Positions 9,351-21,600 of a stretch of 64,000 nucleotides of DNA are shown here, in pieces. The notes below the pieces were generated by a model that had not been told where the DNA came from, did not search any database, and was given only the letters and a program-made list of their open reading frames with translations. Numbering within the stretch: the first letter of the stretch is position 1; the number at the start of each line of letters is the position of its first letter. The translations under genes and the position numbers were made by a program. The stretch spans positions 248,001 to 312,000 of the forward strand of contig JAUIRK010000292.1 in NCBI GenBank assembly GCA_030549495.1, read 5' to 3'. This DNA comes from Nectonema munidae (taxonomy: Eukaryota; Nematomorpha; Nectonematoida; Nectonematidae).

Positions 9351-10231
9351 TTCAATATATTTTATGAAACATCGCACGGTACCCTAACTTTAACCTTTAT
9401 TCATTTATATCATCTGTTTTATGACAAATTCCTTGATATTGTTGCTTATTTTTTATCTTCATTTGTTCATTCGGTTTCAACCCTTTCCCCAAAATCGACC
9501 ATGTCTTATAAAATTAGTCTTCTAATTTTGAAAAAAAAGTAAAAGTGTTTGAAATTCAAATCTCGTTAAATTTCAAAATTCTCATAAAAATAGATGTTCA
9601 ATTCCCCTTGAAGAAAATTCATTGGTGAAACACAAACTGTATTCCACAAAAGATCGAAATTTTTAGAGTTGTAATATATATTGATCGCTTCTTTTTTTGG
9701 AATTATTGTTTTTCTATAAGAGTCAAAAATTTGTGTTAAGGCAAAAGTGTTTTTTTTTGAAAAAAACTTTTATACGCGAAACTGGAGATATTAGTTGATA
9801 TAAAATTGTAACGATTGCTTTATTATTTGAATAACACACCAAACTAATCCTGAAATTTTTTAAAACTACAATATGTACATCTAAGTAAATAGATGACAAT
9901 TGAAGATTGATCTCATATGAGATCAATGGGAGAATGGGTTGGCAATTCTGTTCATGTAGAACTGTGTTCAAGAGTTTGTGAAGACAATTTTGCTCAGATG
10001 TACTTTTCTTTCAGTAGATGTTCAAATGGACATACTTTGATTGAATGATCTAACACATGCGTTGATAAAATCATTTGTTTTTACTTTTTGAAATTGATAA
10101 CTTTTTACCTTGTTCTAAGTATATTTTCACAATGTCCAAGTGAAGGATTTTTTTCATTACAAGATATCAATTATTTTTTCATTGATATCATTTTGTGCTA
10201 AAGAAAATGTTGAGTTCATGAAATAAATAGA

Positions 10232-10964
10232 GCATACGATGACAATCTGAAAAAGATGAAAGAATAGTTGATATGTTCTTCTTTAGTTGAAATTTTTGAA
10301 GAAATATTTTCTAGAAAAATGTTTGAACTCATCATTGAACAAACTAATCGGTTTGCTACTGTATATAAAAACATGCCTAACACTCTTATAACTTTAGAAA
10401 GTCTAAAATTGTTTCTTGGAGTGTTACTCTTTTCTGGCTATCACAAGTTACCCTCGGAAACAAACTACTGGTCGAATGATGAGGATTTAGGAATAAAACT
10501 CGTAAAAGATGCATTGCCAAGATCAAAATTTCAAATCATGAAAATCATTCTTCATTTTTGTAATAATGATGAAGCTACAAATAAGAAACACGATAGAGGT
10601 TTTAAAATAAGGAAGTTGATTGCAACTGCGCAAGAGTCATTCATGAAGTTTGGTATTTTTGAAAAAAAATCGAAGTCTCGATGAGATGATAGTAAAGTAT
10701 TTCGGGCATAATAGCTTGAAACAATTCATCCCTGAAAAGCCAATTAGATTTGGATATAAACATTGGGCGTTATGTGTCTTTAATGGCTATTCTTACAACT
10801 TTGATTTTTATTGTGGAAAAAGTTCTTCAAACGATGATCACGGCGATTTATTGCTTGGAACAAAAGTGGTACTAAATATGCTGAATGTGAAGCAACCTCA
10901 TCCCATTGTGTCTTTTTTGATAATGAAAAAAATTGAGAAAAAAATCAAAAATGTTTCTTTTTAG
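10232..10964 (+). pseudogene. piggyBac transposase pseudogene, copy 2
   Basis: Two overlapping open pieces, 10268-10684 and 10650-10964. They cover the N-terminal transposase domain (FEEIFSRKMFELIIEQTNRF, LPRSKFQIMKIILHFCN), the SLDEMIVKYFGHNSLKQF motif with the first catalytic Asp, and KPIRFGYKHWALCVFNGYSY. A frame change of one base separates them. The upstream N-terminal region is partly deleted relative to copy 1, and the Cys-rich C-terminus is absent. Confidence 0.85.
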
Positions 10965-12180
10965 CCGATCTTTCCAACTTTGCACGTACATTTCCCAAAA
11001 AAACCGCCACACACTGATTTAAAAGCATAGCTCTCAGTTCTTTTTTCTCCAAAAGGTCGTTAAAACAATTGTCCCTCATCACTTCTCGAATTTGGGTGTT
11101 AACAAAAATGCCCTCCTTCAATTTGGCGGAATTCAAATTAGGAAATAAGTGAGTTAAATGTTGGAAAGCAGAACTACTTTTTCAAGGGGTTTCACAAAAT
11201 TTTTCATCAAGCCCAACTTGATATGTAAAGGAGGTAAGAGCGCCTTAATCATATTGACCAGTGGAGTCTCCTTAACACTCTGTTGGCCTGGGTCAAATGA
11301 AGTTCTTTCACCGCAAGTCTTTTTTTTCTAATGTTCAGAAACTGCTCTACTGTCCCAGAGACAGAGAAAGCAGCAATACTTGGTGAAGCCGACTTGCATT
11401 CCCATTAGGAAGCCTATGACTTTGAAATCGCCACATAAGCTCCATTGATGTTGTGAGTATCCAACTGTTTCAAGAAGGAGTTTCATATTGTCATAAGACT
11501 CCTTCAGGTGAGTTGAGTAAGCAACCGAGACACTTGGGTATTTGTTGCCGTTATAGAGTAAAACACCCTTAAGACTCTTTTTGGAGGAAACTATAAAGAG
11601 TTTCCATTCTGATGGCTCATGTTGAAAGTCTAAGCAGTCGTATAATTCTGGAACGTTGTAACAATAACATAAACGGTTTTTGCAGGCAAATAAGAAGATA
11701 GTTGGGCATTACGCTTTCTGTACGTTGTGATCCTCACCTCCTTTTCAACCAAATTAATCTACTTCATTGATACAGGGTGAAGTGCTTATTCTGGAAGAGT
11801 TTGATTCTGAAAAACTCGCCTCCTCGCCCTATAAGAATATGTCCTTGTTTTGGGGTGGTTCAGGTACTGGGTAATCATCAGAATGATAAACAGGTCTGAT
11901 AGCTGAGGGAAGATTCGGATACACAATTTTTGTTCTGGATGCATGTCTGGAACCTTTGGTTTTAGTGAGGCAGAAATAACAATGTCGGAACTCTCCAAAT
12001 CATTGGAACGGCAAACTTGAAAGATGACTTTCTACCATTAAACCAGGCAGTCAGGGCGTTGTAAGATGATTTGCAAGAAACGTTTGGAGCCCAAGGTTTA
12101 TCTTGGTCTTCTATTCTACAACCAAAATAATAACTAAAGTAAGCTGCTTTCAGTAAATGAGTTATTGTATAGTTCATTAT
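10965..12180 (-). mobile_element. Broken fragment of an uncharacterised repeat-borne protein family
   Basis: Minus-strand reading gives YFGCRIEDQDKPWAPNVSC, FKVIGFLMGMQVGFTKYCC, CFLCLWDSR and FVNTQIREVMRDNCF. I recall these as hallmarks of a large uncharacterised family found in many arthropod genomes, often in repeats. It lies inside piggyBac copy 2. It is a fossil with several breaks. Whether the source is a DNA transposon or another mobile element I cannot say. Confidence 0.6.
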
Positions 12181-12495
12181 AAAATCATGTCAAAATACCA
12201 TTCATTATATACATTTTCAAATAAAAAAATAGTCGAAATCATAAAAAATACAAATACAGTCTTACCTCTTATTATTTGTAATTTTTTTCTTTCGTATTGT
12301 CAAATAAATAATTTTTTCATTATATTAGTTTTTGATACCACATGCTACCACTGATCTCATAAGAGATCAATTTATTTTTCTTTTATTTTACAACATAAAA
12401 AAAATTCTTTTTCTAGAGTGGTGTTTTGACTATGCTCAAAAAGTGAAAATTCAAAGATAAAATCTCAAGACTTGAAATTTTGGGAGATAATGGGA

Positions 12496-13020
12496 ATCTT
12501 TATTTATTTAAAAAAAATATGATCGATGTGTGCTTGTTTCAAAGATGAATTTTTGCACAGTTTGATAAAATTCTCTACTCTTGTGATACAATCAAACATT
12601 TATTGTGAATCATTTTGAATCTTCAAAAATCTTCTCATATCAGCAGTTGAAGTTTATGCGGGTATCGAGCCAAAATTTTCATAATTATCTTAATCACTCT
12701 GTTCTTGAGTTTGGTTAGACTTCTCAGAAACACTAATAGTCATCTGTAAGAAGAGCAGTAGTAAACAAATTAGCGTCAACTTCAATGTCAACGTCAGATG
12801 GTATTTGTAGTCCATCTGTAGATGCACTTTGTAGAACAGATTTCGTGTTTTATCTGAAACTATCAGCAGATTCTAGCGTGCATTTTCCTATAGATTGTGC
12901 AAAACCAGCGTGTTTGAAACAATTTTTGTGCTTCAGCTGTAACTAATAGCAATTTATTCAAACATTTAAATATCTTTTTCCTCTACTTTCTAAGATTAAA
13001 TCATGTGTAAAGCATTTAGA
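12496..13020. other. No gene seen
   Basis: A/T-rich sequence without recognisable coding or repeat structure. Confidence 0.5.
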
Positions 13021-13110
13021 ACAGTGTTTCTAAACGTGGTCCATATGTGGACCTCCAAGGGGTTCACAATATTTTCAGAGGGTCAATGCAAAAATATTTC
13101 AAATTTGGGG
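13021..13110. repeat. Possible single hAT terminus
   Basis: CAGTGTTTCTAAACGTGGTC followed by CCTCCAAGGGGTTCAC has the form of common animal hAT ends. No matching second end was found. Confidence 0.3.
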
Positions 13111-13389
13111 TTAATTAAATTTTGCAGTGTCCATATTACAAATTCTTTAGCCTCAAAGCATCAAGTTCAAGGCTCACACTGAACAACATATTTTTTCGAA
13201 TGAAATTTTTCACTTTTTGAATAAGATTTGATTTTATGAAATTTAAATAATTTTTAATAGATACGCAGAGTTAAAAATATATACAATATAAAATTAATTA
13301 AATAAGCAATGTTAACTAACTTTTCAAGTTGTTTAACTACTCGCAAAAAAATTTAAATACATCGTTACAGAACGATTTATATTGTTTAT

Positions 13390-14182
13390 ATGAATGGACT
13401 ATAAAATGGGACTTGAGCTTCAACTTATCCAAGTGCCAGCATCTTTAAATTGGAAAACCAAATTCTGATCAATTCTTTTTAGCTGGTGTGACTTGGTCTA
13501 AAGTTCATGAACAAAATGACTTGGGTTTAATAATCGACTCAAAGCTGAATTTTAATCTCCATATTTCAAAATTTGTAAAAAAGGCATACTCAACGATACA
13601 TATGATGAAAAATACTTTTGTAATATCAAACACTGAAATTGTTGTACACCTTTTCAAGTCCTTGATAAGACCAATTCTTGAATACGAAAATGTGTTTATG
13701 GGATAGCTCTGCGAGTAATATCAAGAAAATTGAAAAAGTTCAAAAAAACTTCACAAAAAGTTTACCTGCTATGAAAAATTTTCCTTATTCCGAAAGAATG
13801 AAAATTTTGAACTTACCTTCACTTTATTATAGAATAAAGAGAAATAAAATGATTACTATTTTTAACATTGTAAAGAAAAATATGATAATAAAAGAAGATG
13901 TCCTGCCTGGTTTTTCAACAAGAATTTCTAGATCGCATTGCTTCTAATTTAAAGCTGAAAATTTCCAAAACAAATATCGCCAAACATTTCTAACACAAAG
14001 AGCTTTTGAAGATTGGAATTCTTTGCCCAGTGAAGTTGTGAATTCCACTACGTTGAATGTCTTTAAAAACAAACTGGATGCAGTTTGGCAGTCTAGGAGA
14101 TTGTATTATTTTGCTTAATTTCAAGAAGCAAATCTTACAGGCATTAGCCTCAATTTTGCTTTAATAAATATGTTATGTTATG
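13390..14182 (+). mobile_element. LINE (CR1/Jockey-like) 3' end
   Basis: Two open pieces give the C-terminal part of a non-LTR reverse transcriptase: DLGLIIDSKLNFNLHISKFV, LFKSLIRPILEYENVF, KIEKVQKNFTKSLPAM, ERMKILNLPSLYYRIKRNKM, then FEDWNSLPSEVVNSTTLNVF in a third frame. It ends with the short repeat tail ATATGTTATGTTATG. It is 5' truncated, as LINE copies usually are, with about two frame changes. Confidence 0.85.
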
Positions 14183-15450
14183 AAAAATAATGATTAAGAA
14201 CGGCTTCATAAATTTTTGATAAATAGAATTTATCAATATATTTTTTCTGATTTATATATATATACAATATAATATAATACTTAAATGTTGTACAGAATAA
14301 AAAGCAAAAATGCTTTTGCTCTCATTAAAAAATAAGGGGTTCCCAAAAAAATTTAAGTCCATTGAATCATATAAACAGTTTGGAATTTTGAACTTTTTAA
14401 TCTAACTTTCTTAAAGTTGTATGATTTAAATTCTATTAAATAAATTTAATATTTAATTGAAATGTAAGTTTTCCAATTGAAGGTTCATTTATTATAATTT
14501 AAGTTTATTTAATTTGAGGTTTAGTTTTTAAATTGAAATTCAATTGTTTTAATTTCAAGGTGAATTATTTAGCGGTAAGAGACGAGATGCGAAACAGAAC
14601 GTTGATGTCTGAATGAATTTTAGCGAAAGAGAGTTCTTACAGTGTACTTCATAAATTTCAGCAATTTGCTACTTTGCACACCAATAAAGGAGTTAGCTTT
14701 AACATAGAAAAAACTGGTATATCATCGTTATAAGAGCGCGTACTTTGGTTTACTATAATAGATTGCCATTTTAAAACGTATGTTCGCTGTTTTAACATTT
14801 TCATCATTAATCACAAGTGTACGCTAAAGAAGATTTTATTCTATATCAATTAAAAATAAATTCAATCTGCTGTTTATAAGAGGTATACGAATGGCTCCAT
14901 GATTAAATGGCGAAAGATAAAATCTCCAAAATTTGCAGGGTGTGACAAAGTAGAAACAATAAGAAATAAGGAAGAAATGACTACTCTTTTAAATTAACAA
15001 ACAAATGGACTAATTAACTAACAAATTAAAGTTATTTTTTCGTTAGCATTTGATGTGAATCGTCACTTTGTGTGCGTATTGAAAGTAATAGAATTTGGGA
15101 AATTTTATTATATCATCATCAATTAAAAAATCGTTTATAAAAATAAACAAAAAGCTTTAAGTAGATAAATATTTGCACTGTTTAAGTAGATATAAATTTT
15201 CAACGATACAAGTCACTTTACAAACACGAATCTTAACAAACAAATCGTTGGTCTCCATCATAAACACTTCATCCGTGTTTGAAAACATGAGTGACGTATA
15301 TTTTTCTGCATAAATATATTAAATTATACGTATATATATATATATATATATATATTTATGGATGAATATTTGTATATCACAGATTGATCCAAGCCAACAA
15401 TTCGTTTAAAATACTTCTTATATCGAATACAATAAAATCGAAGAACAAAT
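14183..15450. other. Intergenic, includes teneurin 3' flank
   Basis: No gene seen. A (TA)n run lies at 15331-15356, about 100 bp past the teneurin stop. I found no canonical AATAAA on the minus strand close to it. Confidence 0.5.
15331..15356. repeat. (TA)n microsatellite
   Basis: Thirteen TA units just downstream of the teneurin stop codon. Confidence 0.9.
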
Positions 15451-15681
15451 TCAAAAAAATGCAACGCCATTGTTGTTGACACGTGAGAGGCTATTTTGGA
15501 TAGAAGTGAGGGAAGAGCCATAAATGATATTCAGTCGCACGTACGTGAAGGAAATGATAATCGTCACTTTTGATCTACTCGTGTCAAGGACAGAAATTCT
15601 AGCAAAGTCTTTGTTCATCAGGGATACTTTCCATGCGTCGCTTTTACCCTTTTTATGGGACTTGTGCCAGAAAAAGAGATT
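15451..15681 (-). CDS. Ten: Teneurin exon 30, C-terminus (77 codons with stop)
   Basis: Acceptor cattttag, then NLFFWHKSHKKGKSDAWKVS to SKVTIIISFTYVRLNIIYGS and a TGA at 15451. The spacing from exon 29 and the VRLNIIYGSSLT block match the LLLSIRYGLTP region of vertebrate teneurins. Phase 0 agrees with exon 29. The protein ends soon after, with no TCAP-like tail. Numbering counts the possible cassette exon and omits the untranslated exon, so the numbered coding list runs 1 to 30 while one number is uncertain if the cassette is skipped. Confidence 0.7.
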   Translation of the reverse strand, partial: NLFFWHKSHKKGKSDAWKVSLMNKDFARISVLDTSRSKVTIIISFTYVRLNIIYGSSLTSIQNSLSRVNNNGVAFF

Positions 15682-18600
15682 CTAAAATGTATGAAAGTAA
15701 GAATGTATTTTTTCATTTAAAAAAGTTACACATCATCATAATTAGCACAAGGATGACTACACAATAGCATAACTAAATATCAGTTAAACTGTAAAAAAAA
15801 GTCGGGTAGTGGTTAATTAATTTTGTTTGTTAGTTGGTTAATTAGCTAATTAGTTGATTAGTTAGTTTAGTCAATATAACTGGGGTTTTTTGTCAGGCCT
15901 CTAACACTCAAAACACCATTTTTTTAACGGACTGAACGCTTTTCCTTCAAAAAAGATAACTTTATAACGTTCAAAATTGAGAGACAATTAATATAAGGCA
16001 AATGCAGAGAGATGATAAAGAAACAATTAAATCATTCAAAATATACTTTTTACATTGATAAACATTTATGGGCATAAACAAATAAACGATATTATATTTA
16101 CAAGAAGAACATATGTGCTTAAAATCATGCTGTTGTCCAATTCGAAAATATATACACAAGTATATAAATCCGTGACCGGACATTTAGCCGACAGATATTT
16201 AGCAGAATGTACATTTTACAGGTATGTGTACATAAAATATGAGAATTTTTTTAGAAGTTGCTTTATTTCCAGTAAGTTTGCAAGTTTGTGCTTAATACAA
16301 ATGATGTGATAAATACTTTTATCTACTAGAAGTTACATAACAAATGTGTCACGATATCAGTATGTTTATATATATATATATTTATCTCCAACCTCTATAC
16401 TACGATGATTCATCTCCAACCTGTATACTACGATGGTTTCTATTCCATGTACAAATGAACCCGTCTTTCATATGTCCATTCGTCTAAATGTTCGTTTGAT
16501 AAAAATTTTGCTCGGCCAAATGTCAATCGGCTAAATGCCCATTTAGTTGGGGTATCTATATATCGCTAAAAAGTGATCATCATAAGTTGATATATTCTAA
16601 ATAAGGGGATATAATTAATTAATAGCAATTATTAAGAGAAAACAATATTAATTTAAAAGTGTCCTGTTTTGAAGACAACTCAAGTAGTTAAACCGAATGT
16701 TAGATTTTTAACGTCAAACAAGGTAAACATTTTTTATTGATATTTTATACTTTACTTTCAGGGTCAATTGTTTTACGAGGTATTTGTGCTCTTCCTCAGG
16801 AATAAGGGTTAATGGAGCAGGGATGATTTTCTATGATTCAAAAATTAAGCTAACCAATTTTCCATTTGTTTGAGTGTTGACAGATATGTAAAAAGAGTTG
16901 AGTAAAACAATTTTCAAGACATCAGCTATCCTTGAATCCGCCAGAGATGAAACTTTAAGGCCAATCATCTTGTTTTCTCTTTCAAATGCAACGATTCCTG
17001 GAGCAAATAAGCTCGAAAATACTTTAAGATGTCCTGAAAAATTGGGATAAAAATTATACAGCTTGAACTCAACATTTATAAGGTAGAATTACGTTTATGA
17101 TAGTTAAATTGAAGAGATGAAGATTTCATATAATTCTCTTCATTATACAAATTGGGTTTAAAAAATGCAGATTCATCATTGTAATCAGAATTAAATAGCA
17201 TGTCAGAAAATTCATAGTTTGGAAATCCAATTTTAGCTTGAAAATTTTTTCGTAAAAAGGAAGCCATGTCAAAGTTGAAAGAGTGAACGTCTAGTGAAAG
17301 TTCTTGCATCAATGATTCAGGCGTGGCAGCTTAAAAAGAAGAAATAGTAAGCGAGCGCTTTCACGATTGAAATCAATCTTACTTAAGTCAATGTCCAAAG
17401 GATAAACCAGTTGATAGGGATTGTTACTCTTATAATGCTGAGGATTTGTGCTCAACGAAATGTCTTCTTTCACATGAGTGATCAAAGAAGTGATTTCAAC
17501 AGAGAGAAACTGGGCAAGAGATGCGTCATACACTCTATTTTTCGAAAATAAGAGTTTGGTGTCTTTATCATATATGCTTCCATGAAAACCTTGAAAAATT
17601 GGATGAAATATTTTGACTCTCAGTTATATTAAGAAAATTTACCGATGTGTAGGTCAAAGTTAATGTTTGAATCTTTTTCGATCTCACCATAAGTTGAGTA
17701 TTCTATTGACTTTATTGGCTCACCGCCTTTGTCAACAACAGCAACTGGAGAGAAAAAGGAATCCGTTATGACGTAATAAAAATTTTCATTTTTCTCAACT
17801 GATATCAAATATTTCCAAGGATCATAAGAAAACTTCATAACTGATGACTTCTTTGTTCTTCCATCGAAGGTATTTATAAACGCCAACTGGTCACTGCACA
17901 TATCTAAAGATAGGAAAAAAGATTAAACGTCCACAAATGGCTAAACTGCATAATATCCACATAGGCCAATCTATAGCTTATCGAAAGGGAAACTTTCTTG
18001 TGTTTTGCATTTTATCAAACTTCACATGTTTAAAGATATAAGCATGGTAAATACAGCCTACATGTTTTTTAACAACAGCATAAAGAAATTATTTGGCATT
18101 TCCATTCTCTCGTTAAACGATAATAAGCTAGTATAGAGTAAACTTGGACATTTAAAAATAAATTCCTGATTAGTTGAGGTAAGTTTATTTTTAAATAAAT
18201 ATTTAATTTATTTTTAATAAAAATATTAAACATATATTTTTATTTTATCTGGAAATAATTTTTTGGAATTTAATTTATTTATTTCAAGATTAAGTCATTA
18301 CATGTCTTAGCAAAAAGTGAAATTTATTTGGCCATTTACAATAAACTTTAAAATATTAAAAATATTAGAACCACCAGATTTCGTCCAAACGATATTTTCG
18401 ACTAGATTTTATAAACAATTATAAATCTTAAAATACCCAATGTTTTATGTAAATTTAACGTAATTAATTATCAGATTTGACAAAATAGACCTATTTAGAT
18501 AGTTAGTATAAAATATTAATAAATAATTGAGCATTTATTTTTATAAGAAATGTCGCGGGGCTAAATGTCACAGATTCAAATAGAATAATATACACGAGAC

Positions 18601-21600
18601 TTAGAAATCATATTTGGTGAAAATAATATTAAAACTTCATGAACAAATGACAAATAATAATGGGAAATACGGACCGAAAAACGCTTTGCAATAACGTTAT
18701 TTATATTTCAAGCGCCACGGTACTCATATTCATAAAACGGAAAAAAGGCTTTAAAGAAAATAAAAGAGGTGTGTGGATCTTGTTAGTAGCTGACTCAAAA
18801 GTAAGACTATTGGTTTGATTTATTGAAAATTATTTGTTTCTTTGGATTCGTATATTAGAAAAAAAAGTATAAAAAAAATTACCATTTGAAACTTCGTGAT
18901 ACAAGAAGTGGTAGTATAATTGTCTAACTTTGTTGATTTTGATAGAAAGTCTGTTGCAGATGTCGTATTGATACTCAAGGTGCATATCATGACTGCTAAC
19001 AGATAACAAATTTCCAATGGAATCATACTTGTACTTGGTTTTGGCCTTTGTTGTGACAAAGCCGAACTCATTCACAGTCACGGGAATGGAGCCGATTGCC
19101 AAAAGTCGGCCATCACTCATCCTTTTGAAGTTGCGTTGAACGGAGTCTTTGATGATGATGCGCTTCATGTTGTTGAATTTATCGTAAGTGAATTCGTTGA
19201 ACAACTGCCCATCCCGTCTCACGTGAGTGATTTGCTTGTTCGCGTTATAGGATAGACTTTTGCTTGCACTTTTCTGCTCAAGCTTCTGGTTCACTTTGAC
19301 ACTGATGAAGGACACCAAATTGTTGGCTGGATTATACTTCACTTCTTCCCTATAAACTAATCCTGACTTAAAGGTGTACACATTTTCATAGGTCAGTTGT
19401 TTTGAAGGCGGGATTTGTCTTGAAATGGAGAGAAAATCGGTTGAAATAAAAATTTTGTTATTGCGAGGATAAGTAAAGTAAAAGTTATTCATTCTAGAAA
19501 TTCTCTGCGTTGCAACTTCATATGAATAATTTACTTCCTGAGAAAATCTCTCGCCAAACACAGCCTTCTTTTCAAGTAGCCTGAAAAATCGATCGTACTG
19601 GTAATCTATCTTGATCTTTTTACTTCTCAAGTCTGTTCTATCGAAGGAAAGAGTCGTAAAGGCAGAAGCCAATAAAAAGTTTTTAAAGGTAGTAGTTTTG
19701 TTCAATCGATAACTCTTGCAAACTGTGATTATTTCTCTAGGGTACGTGATTGGGTAGCTTAAGTATTGCAAAAGTTCATGCTGGCAGGTGTCATCTTTAA
19801 GTTTTTGGATGTTGTTTTCATGATTCAATTGCATAATTCTTGTTTTAGAGTTGGCGGGATCATTTTGATGAAATGATACTTTCACTTCTTCATACGGCTT
19901 ATACCTCAGGATCAATGAGTCATCGCCGGACCATTTTGGTTTGTACATGATAAAGCGATGACCAAGGAACGAGAAAAAGTAGAGAAAGTTTTCCCATTTT
20001 TTGTACGAAGATTTCAATTTTATAATAGTTCCACCATTTTTGTCCAGATGTCGCTGACTATCTTTTTTCAACTTCTAAAAATTACAAAATACATTTTAAA
20101 AGAGATGAGAATTAATTGGCTTATTGATTTTGAACCTATCATTTTCAGTTCTCTTTTATCTTATTTAGATTCTTTGTTAATTACAATTGAATTGAAAAAA
20201 GCTTATAAAGAATCTAAAGAAGAAAATATAACTGAAAATAATATAAATTATGATTCCAAATAAATATGAATACGCATGTGTATTGATAATAATTCAAACT
20301 TTTGTTCAACATAAATTTATTTAAAATTAAAATAAAGGTTTCCATGTTAACAAATACTTGCATTTTTAAAGAATATTAAACAACAAAATTCGTATAATAC
20401 AAAATAGATTATGCTCAATATATAATTTGTATTTTAATCGTGAAATATCTACGTCTATCTATGCTGCAACTTTGCGAAGCAGATACAATAAACTCATTTA
20501 GTTCTATTTAACCAAAACTATTACTTCGACATTTGTAACATTGCATAAACGAAGGAAAAAAGCACCTCACTTCTATCAAAAAAGGGTAATTAAAAACTAA
20601 ATTGAGCGTACCAAATGACTAAAGTATAATACTTTTTGCTAAAAAAAATGATCATATAATTCGCGGAATTTGAGGAACAGTGAAAATCGCATAAAAAACT
20701 TCTAAAGGAAAAATCCCCCACTGACAAAAATACTTACCTATTTAATTATTTTTAAAAAATTTTAAGTTCAAATATTTTAAATAAAAATATTAAAATTTTT
20801 ATTTAGTTAGCAATGTAGCTAGTAATGTTAGTTAGTACTTCGTTCGTTAGTTAAGGGATTCTTAATCTTACCCTTAGAGAACTTCTCAATGACTCACTGG
20901 ACATCATATTATTCAGTATATATAAAATTGAAATACGATGTTTTGGAAAATTTCTTCATTTTATGGCATTTAAAAGTATGCTATTTTAATTAAGACTACT
21001 TTGTTTTGTTTCGTGTTGCATATGTTACACAATTACAATATAAAAAATGGGACAAACCGCATTGTCTAATCCATCGAGAGAAGACGGTAATCTCAAATCA
21101 AAGATTTTTCCCAGGCTAACGTAATAGTTGGAGTTGTCGTCAAAAACATTGACACGCTTGATGAAGCCTGTTTTGCTGTAGAGCACGTTTATAAGCTTTT
21201 TATTCTTTGCGTTGAAGACTTTCAACATTTGTGTGTCCAAATCAAACGTGTAGGCATAGGAAGGACTTTCTCCGATCTAAAAAAAGTAAGAACTAATGTT
21301 AACTTTTTTTAATTGGTTATTTGTATTTGAATCTTCAACTTTTCAAGGGGTTACTGTTAACCACTTGCTAAAATGAATACCTTTATTGGGGATCCATAAG
21401 AAAAAGCTAACATAATACACATTTATATACATTCGTATAATACATTTTTTTATCCCGAATTTGTATATATACTATGATGAAGCAATATGTTTTGGATCAG
21501 TTTCAAAAGAAACTAAAACAATCTAAATTCATGCTTACTTTCTTTTTTCCAACTAAAAATGGAGTTTTGTTATTTTAAAATAAAATTCGCTCATCAAGAT

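Larger units (their letters stand above)
9658..12495 (+). mobile_element. piggyBac transposon, decayed copy 2
   Basis: Shares left flank, coding part and right flank (from about 12245, including TGATCTCATAAGAGATCA) with copy 1. The 3' coding half is replaced by an unrelated fragment at 10965-12180. Confidence 0.75.

Noticed and set aside
16717-16830. 38 open codons after the in-frame TAG at the end of teneurin exon 29, first read as stop readthrough
   Set aside because: A donor before the TAG joins in phase to an exon at 15681 that matches the next teneurin segment better and restores the expected length.
19958-20263. 101-codon plus-strand open frame
   Set aside because: Mostly antisense to the large YD exon and its flanking intron; no similarity of its own.
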